Assembly (NCBI GenBank): GCA_947475685.1
Contig: CANJNC010000002.1
Coordinates: forward strand, 53,272-117,271
From: Comamonadaceae bacterium
GTDB lineage: Bacteria > Pseudomonadota > Gammaproteobacteria > Burkholderiales > Burkholderiaceae_C
Direction of reading: 5' to 3'
DNA: 64,000 bases
A program made the position numbers and the translations under genes. Below, piece after piece: positions 37,598 to 47,778 of this stretch (its first letter is position 1; each line of letters opens with the position of its first letter). The notes under the pieces were generated by a model that saw only the letters and a program-made list of their open reading frames with translations, did no database searches and was not told where the DNA came from.

Positions 37598-38623
37598 ATG
37601 ACACACATTACAAAACCCCTCACCCATGCCCTGCCTGGCGCAGGTCTATTCTCCAAGGGCTCCAATTTCTTGGGCTGGATGATATGTTTGCTCATTGGTT
37701 TTGCCTGCTCATCCTTGCTGGCTCAAAACTACCCCAATAAACCCATCAAAGTGGTGATCCCCTTTGCGGCAGGCTCTGCCACCGATCAAATTGGACGGGC
37801 CTTTGCGGCCAAAATGTCTGAAGAACTGGAACAACCCATGGTGGTTGAAAATAAAGTGGGGGTCAACGGCATGCTAGGCGCCGACTTTGTCGCCAAAGCA
37901 CCCGCTGACGGCTACACCTTGCTCTTTGGCACCAACAGCACCAATGCGGCTTTGAAGAGTTTGATGAAAAAACTCCCCTACGACCAAGACACGGCCTTTG
38001 CGCCCGTCGCCTTCATGGGCTCGGTGCCCTTGATCGTTGCGGTCAACAATGAAGTGAGTGCCAAAACATTGAAGGATTTGGTCAACATGGCCAAGCAAAA
38101 ACCTGGCATGCTGACCTTTGCCAGCGCATCGACCTCTCAACTCGTCTCAACAGCGATGCTCGCTGGCATGGCGGGCATGGAGCTCAACCACATCCCCTAC
38201 AAAAGCGGCCCAACCGCCATGACGGATTTGATTGGCGGACAGGTGATGATGTTCACAGCGGACTTTGCGGTGATGCTGCCCCAAGTCAAGGCCGGAAAAA
38301 TTCGCGGCTTGGCGGTGACCTCCACCCAACGCTCCAAAGCCATCCCAGATCTGCCCACGGTCAACGAAGCCTTGGGGCTCAAGGGCTACGAGCTGATTGC
38401 TTATTTTGCAAGCTTTGCTCCCGCAGGAACGCCCAAAGACATCGTCCTCAAACTCAACAAAGCCTCCAACAACGCGGCCCTCAGCAAAGACATTCAAGAG
38501 CGCTTCATGGACTTGGGCTTTGAGGCAGATCCGGGCACGCCAGAGGCCTTGTCCCAAAGGAGCAAGCTTGAGACGGCCAAATGGGCCAAAGCGATTCAAG
38601 AGGCCAAAATCGAAGCCCAATAA
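37598..38623 (+). CDS. Bug/TctC family periplasmic substrate-binding receptor
   Basis: 341 residues from the ATG at 37598, 7 nt after GGAG. A signal peptide includes FLGWMICLLIGFACSSLLAQ, with mature start near NYPNKPIKVVIPFAAGS, the typical Bug N-terminus. GADFVAKAPADGYTLLFGTNS and the LPTVNEALGLKG segment are also characteristic. These proteins bind small carboxylates for tripartite tricarboxylate transporters. No TctA or TctB gene is nearby, so this is an orphan receptor of the kind that is very numerous in Burkholderiales. Ligand unknown. Confidence 0.92.
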   Translation: MTHITKPLTHALPGAGLFSKGSNFLGWMICLLIGFACSSLLAQNYPNKPIKVVIPFAAGSATDQIGRAFAAKMSEELEQPMVVENKVGVNGMLGADFVAKAPADGYTLLFGTNSTNAALKSLMKKLPYDQDTAFAPVAFMGSVPLIVAVNNEVSAKTLKDLVNMAKQKPGMLTFASASTSQLVSTAMLAGMAGMELNHIPYKSGPTAMTDLIGGQVMMFTADFAVMLPQVKAGKIRGLAVTSTQRSKAIPDLPTVNEALGLKGYELIAYFASFAPAGTPKDIVLKLNKASNNAALSKDIQERFMDLGFEADPGTPEALSQRSKLETAKWAKAIQEAKIEAQ

Positions 38624-38675
38624 GATCCTTAACGCATCCATTGATTGTTTTTCTTTTACCGATGATGCCTTCACC

Positions 38676-39797
38676 ATGTCTACCTTGTTCAGCCCCTACG
38701 AACTCAGCTCGCCCCATGGTCCCTTGAAACTTGCCAACCGCGTGGTGGTGGCACCGATGTGCCAATACTCCGCCGTGCAAGGCTCAGCCAGCGATTGGCA
38801 CTTGATGCATTGGGCCAATTTATTGAATTCTGGCTCGGCCATGGTGATCATTGAGGCCACCGGTGTGAGCCCAGAGGGTCGCATCAGCCCCCAATGCTTG
38901 GGGCTTTGGGACGACACCACCGCCAGCGCCTTGCAAGACAAACTCCAGCGCGCCAGGCGTTTGGCGCCCTACACGCCTGTGGCCATTCAACTCAGTCACG
39001 CTGGGCGCAAGGCCTCCAGTGCCGCGCCTTGGAATGGAGGCGCTTTGTTAAGCTTGGAGCAAGGAGGATGGAACACCCATGCACCTTCAGCCATCCCGCA
39101 TCAACCCCATGAACGTGCGCCCTTGGCTTTGGAGTCTGAGGGCCTCAAAGAGGTTTGCGATGCGTTTGTCAATGCCGCCAAACTTGCTCACGCCATTGGC
39201 ATCGAAGCGATTGAGTTGCATGCGGCGCATGGCTACTTGCTGCATCAATTTCTCTCGCCCGTCTCCAATCAAAGGACCGATGAATATGGCGGCAGTTTTG
39301 AGAATCGAATTCGTTTTCCTTTGGAAGTTTTCAATGCAGTCAGGGCACACTTCAGTGGCACGCTTGGCATGCGCATCTCCGCTTGCGATTGGGTGGACGC
39401 TGGTTGGACGCCTGAGGAGACCACACAACTGAGCATTCGACTCAAGGCCTTGGGCGCAGATTTTGTGCACATCTCATCTGGGGGCGTCTCAAGTGCACAA
39501 AAGGTGGCGGTCGCGCCCAACTACCAGGTCCCTTTCGCCTCTCAGGTGAAAGGGCAGTCGTCTTTGTCCACCATCGCAGTTGGCTTGATCACACAGGCAC
39601 AACAAGCCAATGACATCATTGCATCTGGTCAAGCCGACTTGGTCGCTCTGGCCAGAGCCTTTTTGTACAAACCCAGATGGACTTGGGAGGCGGCAGCTGT
39701 CTTAAATGGACAAGTTCAGGCAAGCAAACCCTATTGGAGATGCTTGCCCAAAGAGGCGCAAGATATTTTCACCTCCATGCTCAACACGCAACGTTGA
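38676..39797 (+). CDS. NADH:flavin oxidoreductase, Old Yellow Enzyme family (YqjM-like)
   Basis: 373 residues from the ATG at 38676. FMN-binding TIM barrel with RVVVAPMCQYSA (the Cys that tunes the flavin in YqjM-type enzymes), AIQLSHAGRKAS, the substrate-binding His pair in ELHAAHGYLLHQFLSP, and the Arg in YGGSFENRIRF. It reduces activated C=C bonds of enones or nitro compounds. It starts 52 nt after the Bug gene in the same direction; a shared message is possible, but no common substrate is evident. Confidence 0.92.
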   Translation: MSTLFSPYELSSPHGPLKLANRVVVAPMCQYSAVQGSASDWHLMHWANLLNSGSAMVIIEATGVSPEGRISPQCLGLWDDTTASALQDKLQRARRLAPYTPVAIQLSHAGRKASSAAPWNGGALLSLEQGGWNTHAPSAIPHQPHERAPLALESEGLKEVCDAFVNAAKLAHAIGIEAIELHAAHGYLLHQFLSPVSNQRTDEYGGSFENRIRFPLEVFNAVRAHFSGTLGMRISACDWVDAGWTPEETTQLSIRLKALGADFVHISSGGVSSAQKVAVAPNYQVPFASQVKGQSSLSTIAVGLITQAQQANDIIASGQADLVALARAFLYKPRWTWEAAAVLNGQVQASKPYWRCLPKEAQDIFTSMLNTQR

Positions 39798-39835
39798 GTT
39801 TTTCTGCCCTTAAAGAACGAACCTCTTACAGCTCT

Positions 39836-40768
39836 TCATCTGAGCCCTGACACGCCCAAGCCCTCTTTGGGACTTGGGTACCTCAGCCTCAGACCTAGGG
39901 AAGTTTTCATTCTGTGGTTCTCCAAACGCCTTGACTCAGACAAAAAACTCATCTGCATGGGACTCAAGTGCTCGCGCAACTCATCAAAGGGCATTCGAAC
40001 GGGCAGAGGCAAATTGAACCACTGCGCCACCAAGCTGTAGTAATCTCCCATTTTCATCTGCGCGTCATCGCTCACATGAATGGCTTGCAAGGTCTGGCCT
40101 TTGAACAAAGCGAGTACACAAGCACGGGCCAAATCATCCGCATGGATGTGATTGGTGTAGACGTCATCTTCTGCATTTAAAACGGGCATGCCCTTTTTGA
40201 GACGATCCATGGGCGTTGCGCCCTCTCGGTCCAAGGCATAAATTCCAGGAATTCTGAGCGTATTGAGTTGCAGACCCAGCAAGGTACGACGCGCCCAAAA
40301 GCGCAAGGCTTGCTCTGCATCGACGCGTCGATGCGCGCGCGCGCTTTGAGGGCGAGGGACTTGCGTTTCTTTGACCCATTGACCGTGACAGTGGCCATAC
40401 ACGCCTGTGGTGGATCCATACACTATTTTTTTAGGAGGTGTTCTCAGCGCCAAAGCATGAAGGAGGTTTCTGGTGCGTTGATCGTGGTGACCTTGATTTG
40501 CTGGCGGCGCCAAGTGAAGCACTCGGTGGGACAGGCCCGAGAGCCTTTGTAAACTTTTTACATCATCCAAGTTGCCCACAAGGGCTCTCGCGCCCAGGCG
40601 CCTCAAAGACTGGACTTTTCCCGGATTTGAAGTCAACACCACAACGCCGCAGCGTTTTGTCAATTGGGGCAACGCTCGCAAACCCACATCCCCACAGCCC
40701 ACGATCAGCACCTGCGTGCGTCTAAAGCGAGCGGGCAGTGCGCCCAGGTGGGATGAATGACTTGACAC
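39836..40768 (-). CDS. NAD-dependent epimerase/dehydratase-like protein (YeeZ type)
   Basis: 310 residues; GTG start. The N-terminal Rossmann motif VLIVGCGDVGLRAL has the shorter GxGDxG form seen in YeeZ-like atypical SDR proteins. YGSTTGVYG follows, and NHIHADDLARA is the usual C-terminal substrate-side segment. The active-site Tyr lies in TTGVYG rather than a clear YxxxK, so catalysis is uncertain. It converges on the OYE gene with a 38-nt gap. Confidence 0.8.
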   Translation of the reverse strand: MSSHSSHLGALPARFRRTQVLIVGCGDVGLRALPQLTKRCGVVVLTSNPGKVQSLRRLGARALVGNLDDVKSLQRLSGLSHRVLHLAPPANQGHHDQRTRNLLHALALRTPPKKIVYGSTTGVYGHCHGQWVKETQVPRPQSARAHRRVDAEQALRFWARRTLLGLQLNTLRIPGIYALDREGATPMDRLKKGMPVLNAEDDVYTNHIHADDLARACVLALFKGQTLQAIHVSDDAQMKMGDYYSLVAQWFNLPLPVRMPFDELREHLSPMQMSFLSESRRLENHRMKTSLGLRLRYPSPKEGLGVSGLR

Positions 40769-40810
40769 GACAATCTATGTAAAAAGTGACTGGCCAATGA
40801 AAGGGTTCAA

Positions 40811-40847
40811 AAATTTAGCGCTTAAGAATTCAAGCGCCTAGAAATTT
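40811..40847. repeat. Imperfect inverted repeat in the divergent promoter region
   Basis: AAATTT...GCGCTT (40811-40823) faces AAGCGC...AAATTT (40832-40847), two 6-bp stems with an asymmetric internal loop. It lies between the epimerase-like gene and the ferredoxin-type reductase. It has no T-run for either strand; it may be an operator or chance. Confidence 0.35.
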
Positions 40848-41000
40848 TCTCACATTAATCCCCCTTGGCTCGAAAAGATCAAAAAATGCCCGCACAACCC
40901 AGCTGCAGTTCAAACCCAATGCCCCTAAACGCCCCAAGGCTTAAAATAGGAGAACAATCCGTCACCAACGGCTGAACTTTAGCCTCATTTAAAATTTACC

Positions 41001-42074
41001 ATGCCTTTTACTGTCACCATTGAACCCAGCGCTCGTCAATTCGATATCCAAGAGGGGGGCAACATTTTATTGGCCGGCATTCAAGCGGGCGTGTCTTTGC
41101 CCTACGGGTGCAAAGACGGTGCTTGTGGCTCTTGTCGCTGCAAAAAAATCAGCGGCTCAGTCACCCAGGGTGAACATCAAGCACGCGCTTTGAGTCCAGA
41201 GGATTCGGCAAACGGATTTATCTTAACGTGCTGCGCAACAGCCCACAGCGACATCGTTTTGGAATCCAAACAAGTGCTCGATGTGGGCATGCCTGTCGTC
41301 AAAAAGATGCCCGTGCGGCTGATCTCGGCTGAGAAAAAAGCGCCCGATGTGATGCTCCTAAAGTTGCAACTGCCACAAACAGAAAACTTTGAATACCTCG
41401 CGGGCCAATACATTGACTTTCTATTAAAAGATGGCCAAAAGCGCAGTTACTCCATTGCCAATGCGACTGCACAAGTGCTCCAAGGCGACGCCACACAAAG
41501 CGCCATCAAATACATCGAGTTGCATGTCCGTCACATGCCCGGTGGTTTATTCACTGACCATGTTTTTCAAAGTCTCAAGGACAAAGAAATCTTTCGCATT
41601 GAAGGGCCTTTGGGCGGATTTTTCTTGCGTCCAAGCGACAAACCCATGATTTTTTTGGCCTCTGGCACTGGGCTTGCCCCCATCAAGGCCCTCATTGAAG
41701 ACATCATGATGTCCAAGGAGGAGCGCACCCAGCACCGACCCATTGACTTGTATTGGGGAGCGAGGTCCTTGGCTGATCTTTACTTGCACGATTGGGCGCA
41801 AGAAGTCAGCACAGCGTGGCCTGCATTGAAATACATTCCCGTTTTATCCGAACCCAAAGCCGAGGATGAATGGACCGGTCGCACAGGATTTGTTCACCTG
41901 GCCGTTTTGCAAGATCACCCCGACTTGTCGCAGCATCAGGTCTATGCCTGCGGTGCTCCAGTGATGGTGGACAGCGCAAAAAAAGACTTCACCGCAAAAG
42001 CACAACTCTTAGAAGATGATTTTTATGCAGATGCCTTTTTGTCCCTTGCAGATTTGAGGGCAAACATCGGTTAA
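41001..42074 (+). CDS. Ferredoxin-domain NAD(P)H flavin reductase (CDP-6-deoxy-delta-3,4-glucoseen reductase-like)
   Basis: 357 residues. An N-terminal plant-type [2Fe-2S] domain has the ligands in GCKDGACGSCRC and the later Cys in LTCCATAHSD. An FAD-binding domain with RSYSIAN and an NAD(P) domain with FLASGTGLAPIKALIED and the terminal VYACGAPVMVD follow. The domain order is that of CDP-glucoseen reductase (E3) and phenol-hydroxylase reductases. No deoxysugar genes are near, so the common database name probably misleads; it is a general electron-transfer reductase. Confidence 0.87.
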   Translation: MPFTVTIEPSARQFDIQEGGNILLAGIQAGVSLPYGCKDGACGSCRCKKISGSVTQGEHQARALSPEDSANGFILTCCATAHSDIVLESKQVLDVGMPVVKKMPVRLISAEKKAPDVMLLKLQLPQTENFEYLAGQYIDFLLKDGQKRSYSIANATAQVLQGDATQSAIKYIELHVRHMPGGLFTDHVFQSLKDKEIFRIEGPLGGFFLRPSDKPMIFLASGTGLAPIKALIEDIMMSKEERTQHRPIDLYWGARSLADLYLHDWAQEVSTAWPALKYIPVLSEPKAEDEWTGRTGFVHLAVLQDHPDLSQHQVYACGAPVMVDSAKKDFTAKAQLLEDDFYADAFLSLADLRANIG

Positions 42075-42125
42075 AGCGTCAAAACGAGCGATGCCGTTTT
42101 TCGCGTCTCTTGGTAAAGGCGCGCC

Positions 42126-42845
42126 CTAAGCCCCCAAGTAGGCTTGTCGAACGCTTGGGTCGTGCAGCAAGTCCGAGGCCAAACCACTCATGCTGACCAA
42201 ACCGGACTCAATCACGTAAGCGCGATGGGCCAGCATCAGCGCTTGTGTGGCGTTTTGCTCGACCAGCAAGATGCTCATGCCCTCTTTAGACAACTGCCCA
42301 ATGACTTCAAAAATTTTCTCGACCATGATGGGCGACAAGCCCATGGAGGGCTCATCCAAAATCAACAAAGTCGGCTTGGCCATCAAGGCTCGCGCAATGG
42401 CCAGCATTTGCTGCTCCCCGCCCGAGAGATGGCCAGCCAGGTGAGAGAGACGAACTTTTAAGCGCGGGAAAAGCGCCAACATTCTTTCCTCATCCAAGGC
42501 GACCTCCTTGGACTGGGTCCTCAGATACGCGCCCATCTTTAAATTCTCCTGCACACTCATGCGCGCAAACACCCCTCGCCCTTCGGGCACCATCACCATC
42601 CCCTTGGAGACCAAGTCCCAAGCAGACAAGGCCACGATGGACTGCCCCATGAATTCAAGCTCCCCTCGCTCGATCGGCAGCAGCCGTGTGAGCGCCTTGA
42701 GGGTGGTGGTTTTTCCAGCGCCATTGGAGCCAATCAAACTGACGCACTCTCCGGCATGGACTTCAAAACCAATGGATTTGACTGCTCGAATGCCTGAATA
42801 GCTCACGCACAAGTCTTTGGCCATGAGCAAAGGAGATTTATCCAT
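42126..42845 (-). CDS. livF: Branched-chain amino acid ABC transporter ATP-binding protein LivF
   Basis: 239 residues from the ATG at 42845, which overlaps the livG stop. Walker A GSNGAGKTTTLKAL, signature LSGGEQQMLAIARAL and Walker B LLILDEPSMGLSP are complete. The GLSP after Walker B is typical of LivF. Cytoplasmic ATPase of the transporter. Confidence 0.95.
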   Translation of the reverse strand: MDKSPLLMAKDLCVSYSGIRAVKSIGFEVHAGECVSLIGSNGAGKTTTLKALTRLLPIERGELEFMGQSIVALSAWDLVSKGMVMVPEGRGVFARMSVQENLKMGAYLRTQSKEVALDEERMLALFPRLKVRLSHLAGHLSGGEQQMLAIARALMAKPTLLILDEPSMGLSPIMVEKIFEVIGQLSKEGMSILLVEQNATQALMLAHRAYVIESGLVSMSGLASDLLHDPSVRQAYLGA

Positions 42846-43623
42846 GGAGCGAGGCCCCAAGACCCAGATAGGCCTCGATCACTTTGGGGTTTGACTGAAC
42901 CGCTTGAGGCGGGCCCTCACAAATCAAATGCCCCTCGTCCAAGACGCTCACCCGATCGCACAAACCCATGACCAACTTCACGTCATGCTCGATCAATAAA
43001 ATGCTCACCCCGCTTTGACGAATTTTTTGAATCAACGCTCTAAGCGCCACCTTTTCAGTCGCGTTCATCCCCGCTGCGGGCTCATCCAACGCCAAAACCA
43101 GTGGCTCGGTGGCCAGCGCACGCGCAATCTCCAAACGCCTTTGATCGCCATAACTCAAGGTCTTGGCGCGTTGACTTGCAAACTTCTGTATGCCCACATA
43201 TGACAAAACCGCAAGCGCGCGGCGTTTGATGTCCTCCTCCTCGCGCTTGAACGCTTGGCTTTGAATGAGTGCACCCCACACACCCACATGGGTTTTAATG
43301 TGCGCTGCGACCATGACGTTTTCCAAAACCGTCATTTCTTTGAACAAGCGAATGTTTTGAAACGTTCTGGCAATGCCTGCCTTTGCAACCAAATCCACCG
43401 CACTGGGCTCATAGCGCAAGCCCTTGATAAAGAAGTCCCCTTGATCTGCTTTGTACAAGCCGGTGATGACGTTGAAAAAAGTCGTCTTGCCCGCACCATT
43501 GGGCCCGATGAGGCCATACACTTCGCCTTGTCTGACCGCCAAGCTCACGTTCTCTAGGGCTTGCAAACCACCAAAGCGCTTGCTTGCACCGTTGACCTGC
43601 AAAATGATCGTGTCTTGTGTCAT
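42838..43623 (-). CDS. livG: Branched-chain amino acid ABC transporter ATP-binding protein LivG
   Basis: 261 residues from the ATG at 43623 (ATGA overlap with livM). Walker A GPNGAGKTTFFNVI, signature LSYGDQRRLEIARAL and Walker B LALDEPAAGMN; the AAGMN after Walker B and the C-terminal YLG are typical of LivG. It pairs with LivF. Confidence 0.95.
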   Translation of the reverse strand: MTQDTIILQVNGASKRFGGLQALENVSLAVRQGEVYGLIGPNGAGKTTFFNVITGLYKADQGDFFIKGLRYEPSAVDLVAKAGIARTFQNIRLFKEMTVLENVMVAAHIKTHVGVWGALIQSQAFKREEEDIKRRALAVLSYVGIQKFASQRAKTLSYGDQRRLEIARALATEPLVLALDEPAAGMNATEKVALRALIQKIRQSGVSILLIEHDVKLVMGLCDRVSVLDEGHLICEGPPQAVQSNPKVIEAYLGLGASLHG

Positions 43624-44738
43624 GGGGCGCCTGTCTTTGAACGATCCTCTGGCGCGGGCCATAAGCCTTGTGGCCGCAGCAGCATCACCACAATCATCGT
43701 CAACGCAATCATCAACTGCCGCAAAATGGCCGCATCGACTCGCCCACCTGTAAGGTCTTGCAGGGGGGTTGCCACATAGCGAAGCAACTCCGGCAAGGTC
43801 GACAGCAGCAAAGCGCCAAGCACGACACCCGGCAAATGCCCCAAACCACCCAAGACCACCATCGCGACAATCATGACAGACTCCCCCAAACCAAAAGATT
43901 CTGGGGAAATGAACGTTTGAAACGCTGCAAACAAAGCGCCCGAGACACCACCCAATGTGGCCCCCAAAGCAAAGGCCAAGAGTTTTAAGTTGCGCGTGTT
44001 CAAGCCCATGGACTGAGCCGCAATCTCATCTTCTCGAATGGCAACCCATGCGCGACCAATTCTGGAGTGCTGCAGTCTAGAGCACATCAGCACACTCAAG
44101 GCCACAAAGATGAGCAAGAGATAATAGTATTGCGTGACACCCGGCAATTCAAACTCGCCCCATATCAACTTCTTGGACAAAGGGTGTCCCGCAATTTGAA
44201 TGGGGTCAATGGAGCCAAGGCCCCTTGGACCGTTGGTGATGTTCATGGGTTGGTCCAAGTTGTTTAAAAACACCCTTATGATCTCCCCAAAACCCAAGGT
44301 CACAATGGCCAAATAATCTCCTCGCAGTTTTAAAGTGGGCGCACCAAGCAACACCCCCATCCCCGCAGCCAGCAAAGCGGACATGGGCAAGATCAACCAC
44401 CATGGCACATGCATGCCCGCGCTCAAGAGCGGCGCCAGAAAAGGATAGGCACTCAAAAGCTCCATCAACTGAGGAGACGCCAAGAGCGCATACACATAAG
44501 CACCCAGCGCAAAAAAAGCCACATAACCCAAATCCAAAAGGCCGGCAAAGCCCACCACGATATTCAACCCCAAAGCGAGCATGGTGTAGATCAACGCCAT
44601 GTCTAAAATCCTCACCCACGCATTGCCAAAGGGCTGCAACACCAAAGGCAAGACCAACAAAGCCAAAACCATGGGCCCGAAAAAGCGCTTGCCCATGCCC
44701 ATGCCCAAAGGTCCATTGGAGCTCACAGGCGTGTTCAT
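43620..44738 (-). CDS. livM: Branched-chain amino acid ABC transporter permease LivM
   Basis: 372 residues with about ten hydrophobic segments. ALGLNIVVGFAGLLDLGYVAFFALGAY is the family hallmark region at about 55-85. AIREDEIAAQSMGLN is the EAA-like cytoplasmic loop. The C-terminus after LRPQGLWP is short. It starts 2 nt after livH. Confidence 0.94.
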   Translation of the reverse strand: MNTPVSSNGPLGMGMGKRFFGPMVLALLVLPLVLQPFGNAWVRILDMALIYTMLALGLNIVVGFAGLLDLGYVAFFALGAYVYALLASPQLMELLSAYPFLAPLLSAGMHVPWWLILPMSALLAAGMGVLLGAPTLKLRGDYLAIVTLGFGEIIRVFLNNLDQPMNITNGPRGLGSIDPIQIAGHPLSKKLIWGEFELPGVTQYYYLLLIFVALSVLMCSRLQHSRIGRAWVAIREDEIAAQSMGLNTRNLKLLAFALGATLGGVSGALFAAFQTFISPESFGLGESVMIVAMVVLGGLGHLPGVVLGALLLSTLPELLRYVATPLQDLTGGRVDAAILRQLMIALTMIVVMLLRPQGLWPAPEDRSKTGAP

Positions 44739-44740
44739 CT

Positions 44741-45670
44741 TTAAGCTCTTTCAGCGAGTTTCTCGCCCAAGAGACCCGATGGCCTTAAGGTGAGCATCAA
44801 AATCAACACCATAAACGCAAAAATATCTGAGTACTGACTGCCTAAAATCCCGCCTGTCATTTCGCCCAAATAACCCGATCCGATGGACTCAATCAAGCCC
44901 AAACACAAGCCCCCAACCACCGCACCAGGCAAGTTGCCAATGCCGCCCAAGACCGCTGCCGTAAAGGCTTTCAGCCCAGGTAAAAAACCCATGGAATGAT
45001 GAACAGTTCCAAAGTTGGCGGCCCACATGACACCGGCCACACCGGCCAAGACGGCACCGATCACAAAGGTCAAAGAGATCACCTGATCGGGCTTGACACC
45101 CATCAAACTCGCCATTTGCGCGCTCTCAGACGTTGCACGCATTGCTCGACCTAACTTGGTCATGTTGACCAACACCATCAGTGCACAAAGCAAGAGAGAC
45201 GTCACACACAAAATCATGATTTGAGTGGGCGAAATCACCGCCCCCCATACATCGATGGGCGCATTGTCCAAAGGGCTTAAGTAGGGTTTATAGTTGGGTT
45301 TCCATATGATCATGGCTAGCGTTTGGAGCAAAATCGACAAACCAATTGCCGTGATCAAAGGTGCCAACTTGGGGGCTTTGCGCAAGGGGCGATATGCAAT
45401 TTTTTCGATGAAGAAGTTCAAAACCCCACACACCCCACAAGACAGCACCAAAGAGAGCGCAAAAACCAGCCACGCAGGACACGCTGGAAACGCCTGAGCG
45501 AAATAAGCCATGACGCTCCAACTCGTCAAAGCCCCCACCATCAGAACCTCGCCATGGGCAAAGTTGATCAAGTTGATGATGCCATACACCATCGTGTAGC
45601 CAAGTGCGACCAAGGCATACAAGCTGCCTAAAACCAAACCATTGATGATTTGTTGAACGAGGACTTCCAT
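44741..45670 (-). CDS. livH: Branched-chain amino acid ABC transporter permease LivH
   Basis: 309 residues, about eight membrane segments. The N-terminus QIINGLVLGSLYALVALGYTMVYGII and the INFAHGEV motif are diagnostic. AMRATSESAQMASLMG is the coupling loop. The gene starts 2 nt after rarA, so the liv genes are fused to the ftsK-lolA-rarA run; no binding-protein gene is in the window. Confidence 0.95.
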   Translation of the reverse strand: MEVLVQQIINGLVLGSLYALVALGYTMVYGIINLINFAHGEVLMVGALTSWSVMAYFAQAFPACPAWLVFALSLVLSCGVCGVLNFFIEKIAYRPLRKAPKLAPLITAIGLSILLQTLAMIIWKPNYKPYLSPLDNAPIDVWGAVISPTQIMILCVTSLLLCALMVLVNMTKLGRAMRATSESAQMASLMGVKPDQVISLTFVIGAVLAGVAGVMWAANFGTVHHSMGFLPGLKAFTAAVLGGIGNLPGAVVGGLCLGLIESIGSGYLGEMTGGILGSQYSDIFAFMVLILMLTLRPSGLLGEKLAERA

Positions 45671-45672
45671 CT

Positions 45673-47067
45673 TTAGGGTTCTTTGGGAGTGATGGACTCG
45701 CTTGGAGCGTGCAAGCCTTTGGCATTCTTGGCATCCTTGGCATTCGCTTGCCGATTTAAATCTTGCAAATGCTTGAGTTTCTCAGCAATTTTGATCTCCA
45801 GCCCTCGAGGCACGGGATTGTAAAATTCTTGCGCCTTCAAATCATCTGGAAAGTAATGCTCGCCTGCAGCAAACGCTTGTGGCTCATCGTGTGCGTACCG
45901 ATAGGCTCGGCCATAGTCTAAATTTTTCATCATCTGCGTTGGCGCGTTTCTAAGCCTTAAGGGAACTGCTCGGGTCTGGTCCTCTTTGACAAACTGCTTT
46001 GCAGCTTTGAAGGCTTGATAAACCGCGTTGGACTTGGGCGCGACACTTAGATACACCACACACTGCGCCAAGGCAAGCTCGCCCTCAGGTGAGCCCAGTC
46101 TCTCCATGGTCTGCATGGCATCCAAGGCCATGGTGAGCGCCCTTGGATCGGCAAGACCAATGTCCTCGCTGGCCATTCTGATCATGCGCCTAGCGATGTA
46201 ATTGGGATCTACGCCACCATCCAACATGCGCACCATCCAGTAAAGTGCCGCATCCGGGTCCGAACCACGAACTGACTTGTGCAAGGCGCTGATGGTGTCA
46301 TAAAACTGCTCGCCCCCTTTGTCATGCCTGCGCAGCTGTTCGCCCAGCACATTTTCCAACCAAGTCAAATTTTTAGGTGTTGCGTTTGAGCTTTCATCAA
46401 AGGCAGTTTTTTGCTTCACCAAACTGAGCATCTCCAGCGTATTGAAAAGCCTTCTTGCGTCCCCGTCTGCATAATTGACCAGCCTAGAGGTGGCCTCCTC
46501 CTCCAAAAGGGGCAGCGACACATGCCGCCTGGCCTTGTCCACCAAGGCCCTCAAACTGTCTGCATCCAAGGGTTTGAGCACATACACCTGCGCTCGAGAG
46601 AGCAAGGCCGAATTGACTTCAAAGGAAGGGTTCTCTGTGGTCGCGCCAATGAAGGTCAATAGACCTGACTCGACATGCGGTAAAAAAGCATCTTGCTGAG
46701 ATTTATTGAACCGATGGACCTCGTCCACAAAAACAATCGTTCTTTGGCCGGGATTGGACAGCTCAAAAGCCTTGGCACGGTCCACGGCTTCACGAATTTC
46801 TTTCACTCCACCCAAGACCGCACTGATCATGATAAATTGGGCATCAAAGGCCCCAGCCATCAAGCGTGCAATCGTGGTCTTTCCAACACCTGGTGGCCCC
46901 CAAAAAATGCAACTGTGTGGCACGCCAGACTCAAACGCCAGTCGAAGCGCCATGCCCTCAGACAGCAAATGCGCTTGACCAGCCACCTCTTGCAAACTTT
47001 TGGGGCGCAGTCGCTCTGCCAAGGGCTCAAGCAATGAGGCACTGGGCTTGAACTCCAGGGTGCTCAC
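45673..47067 (-). CDS. rarA: Replication-associated recombination protein A (RarA/MgsA)
   Basis: AAA+ ATPase related to the clamp loader, acting at stalled replication forks. It has 464 residues. [20 protein letters not shown] at the N-terminus, Walker [14 protein letters not shown], Walker B FVDEVHRF, sensor 1 [12 protein letters not shown] and the C-terminal tetramerisation domain (for example [18 protein letters not shown]) are all present. It overlaps lolA by 4 nt. A charged, Ala/Lys/Asn-rich tail of about 25 residues follows the core. Confidence 0.97.
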   Translation of the reverse strand: MSTLEFKPSASLLEPLAERLRPKSLQEVAGQAHLLSEGMALRLAFESGVPHSCIFWGPPGVGKTTIARLMAGAFDAQFIMISAVLGGVKEIREAVDRAKAFELSNPGQRTIVFVDEVHRFNKSQQDAFLPHVESGLLTFIGATTENPSFEVNSALLSRAQVYVLKPLDADSLRALVDKARRHVSLPLLEEEATSRLVNYADGDARRLFNTLEMLSLVKQKTAFDESSNATPKNLTWLENVLGEQLRRHDKGGEQFYDTISALHKSVRGSDPDAALYWMVRMLDGGVDPNYIARRMIRMASEDIGLADPRALTMALDAMQTMERLGSPEGELALAQCVVYLSVAPKSNAVYQAFKAAKQFVKEDQTRAVPLRLRNAPTQMMKNLDYGRAYRYAHDEPQAFAAGEHYFPDDLKAQEFYNPVPRGLEIKIAEKLKHLQDLNRQANAKDAKNAKGLHAPSESITPKEP

Positions 47068-47756
47068 TGGCGTATCACCTCCGCGCCTTGGGGAGGCTTA
47101 AAAACAAACTGTTCTGCAGTCAACGCTTTGGGGTTGATCAAAAAGTCTGCAAAACTCAAAGAGGAGTCTTGATAAAAAGCGTCTCTCATCTCTAAGCGCG
47201 AAAGCATCACACCTTGTTCGGTTTGTTTCAAGCCAAACCTGACCCACAGCAATGGGCCATCGGGCTTTTTAGGTGTGCCTTTGACCCATTCAAGCCCCTC
47301 AGAATTGGGCAAGGCTTCTAGCTCAAAGTCGCGCTGAATGAAGCTCACATCAACGGCCAATGCGATCAGGGCTGCTGGGGTGCTGCCCATGGCCTGCGTT
47401 TGTGATCTGGCCGTGACTTGCGAGATGTCTTTGTCGTAGACCCAAAGGGTCTGCCCATCGGCCAAAATCATTTGCGCAAATGGGGAGGTGTAATCAAATC
47501 TAAATTGGTGCGGCCGAATAAATTTAAAACTTCCCTTGGAGACTTTTCTTTTAGTGGATTGGCCTGGCTTTTGGGGCGACGTCACCGTTTGGGTGAAGGA
47601 GGCTTGTGCACTTTGCGTGGTTTTTAAAAATACATTGAGCGTCTCAATGGCGTCGGCGTGAGCGCCAAAAGACAGGACCATCCAAGACAACCCTGCAAGC
47701 GCGCTTGGCGCCAAGTGCTTGGCACACCCCAACAGCGCGCGCATGGAAAGTGACAT
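47064..47756 (-). CDS. lolA: Outer-membrane lipoprotein carrier protein LolA
   Basis: Periplasmic chaperone that carries lipoproteins from LolCDE to LolB. It has 230 residues. A signal peptide probably ends after AHA at about residue 34. The family pattern SAQASFTQTV, GSFKFIRPHQFRFDY and LWVYDKDISQV (the usual YD-x-DL-x-QV region) are visible. It lies between ftsK and rarA, the usual proteobacterial order. Confidence 0.94.
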   Translation of the reverse strand: MSLSMRALLGCAKHLAPSALAGLSWMVLSFGAHADAIETLNVFLKTTQSAQASFTQTVTSPQKPGQSTKRKVSKGSFKFIRPHQFRFDYTSPFAQMILADGQTLWVYDKDISQVTARSQTQAMGSTPAALIALAVDVSFIQRDFELEALPNSEGLEWVKGTPKKPDGPLLWVRFGLKQTEQGVMLSRLEMRDAFYQDSSLSFADFLINPKALTAEQFVFKPPQGAEVIRQ

Positions 47757-47778
47757 GTGAATGCGTTTCCTGATTCGC

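Noticed and set aside
37279..37695. 138-codon open frame on the minus strand after tRNA-Leu, considered as an integrase or island remnant
   Set aside because: It overlaps the Bug receptor gene, has no recognisable motif, and there is no repeat of the tRNA 3' end or other mobility gene nearby.
37598..39797. Bug receptor and OYE as part of a catabolic island
   Set aside because: No transporter subunits, regulator or further catabolic genes are present and base composition resembles the neighbours.
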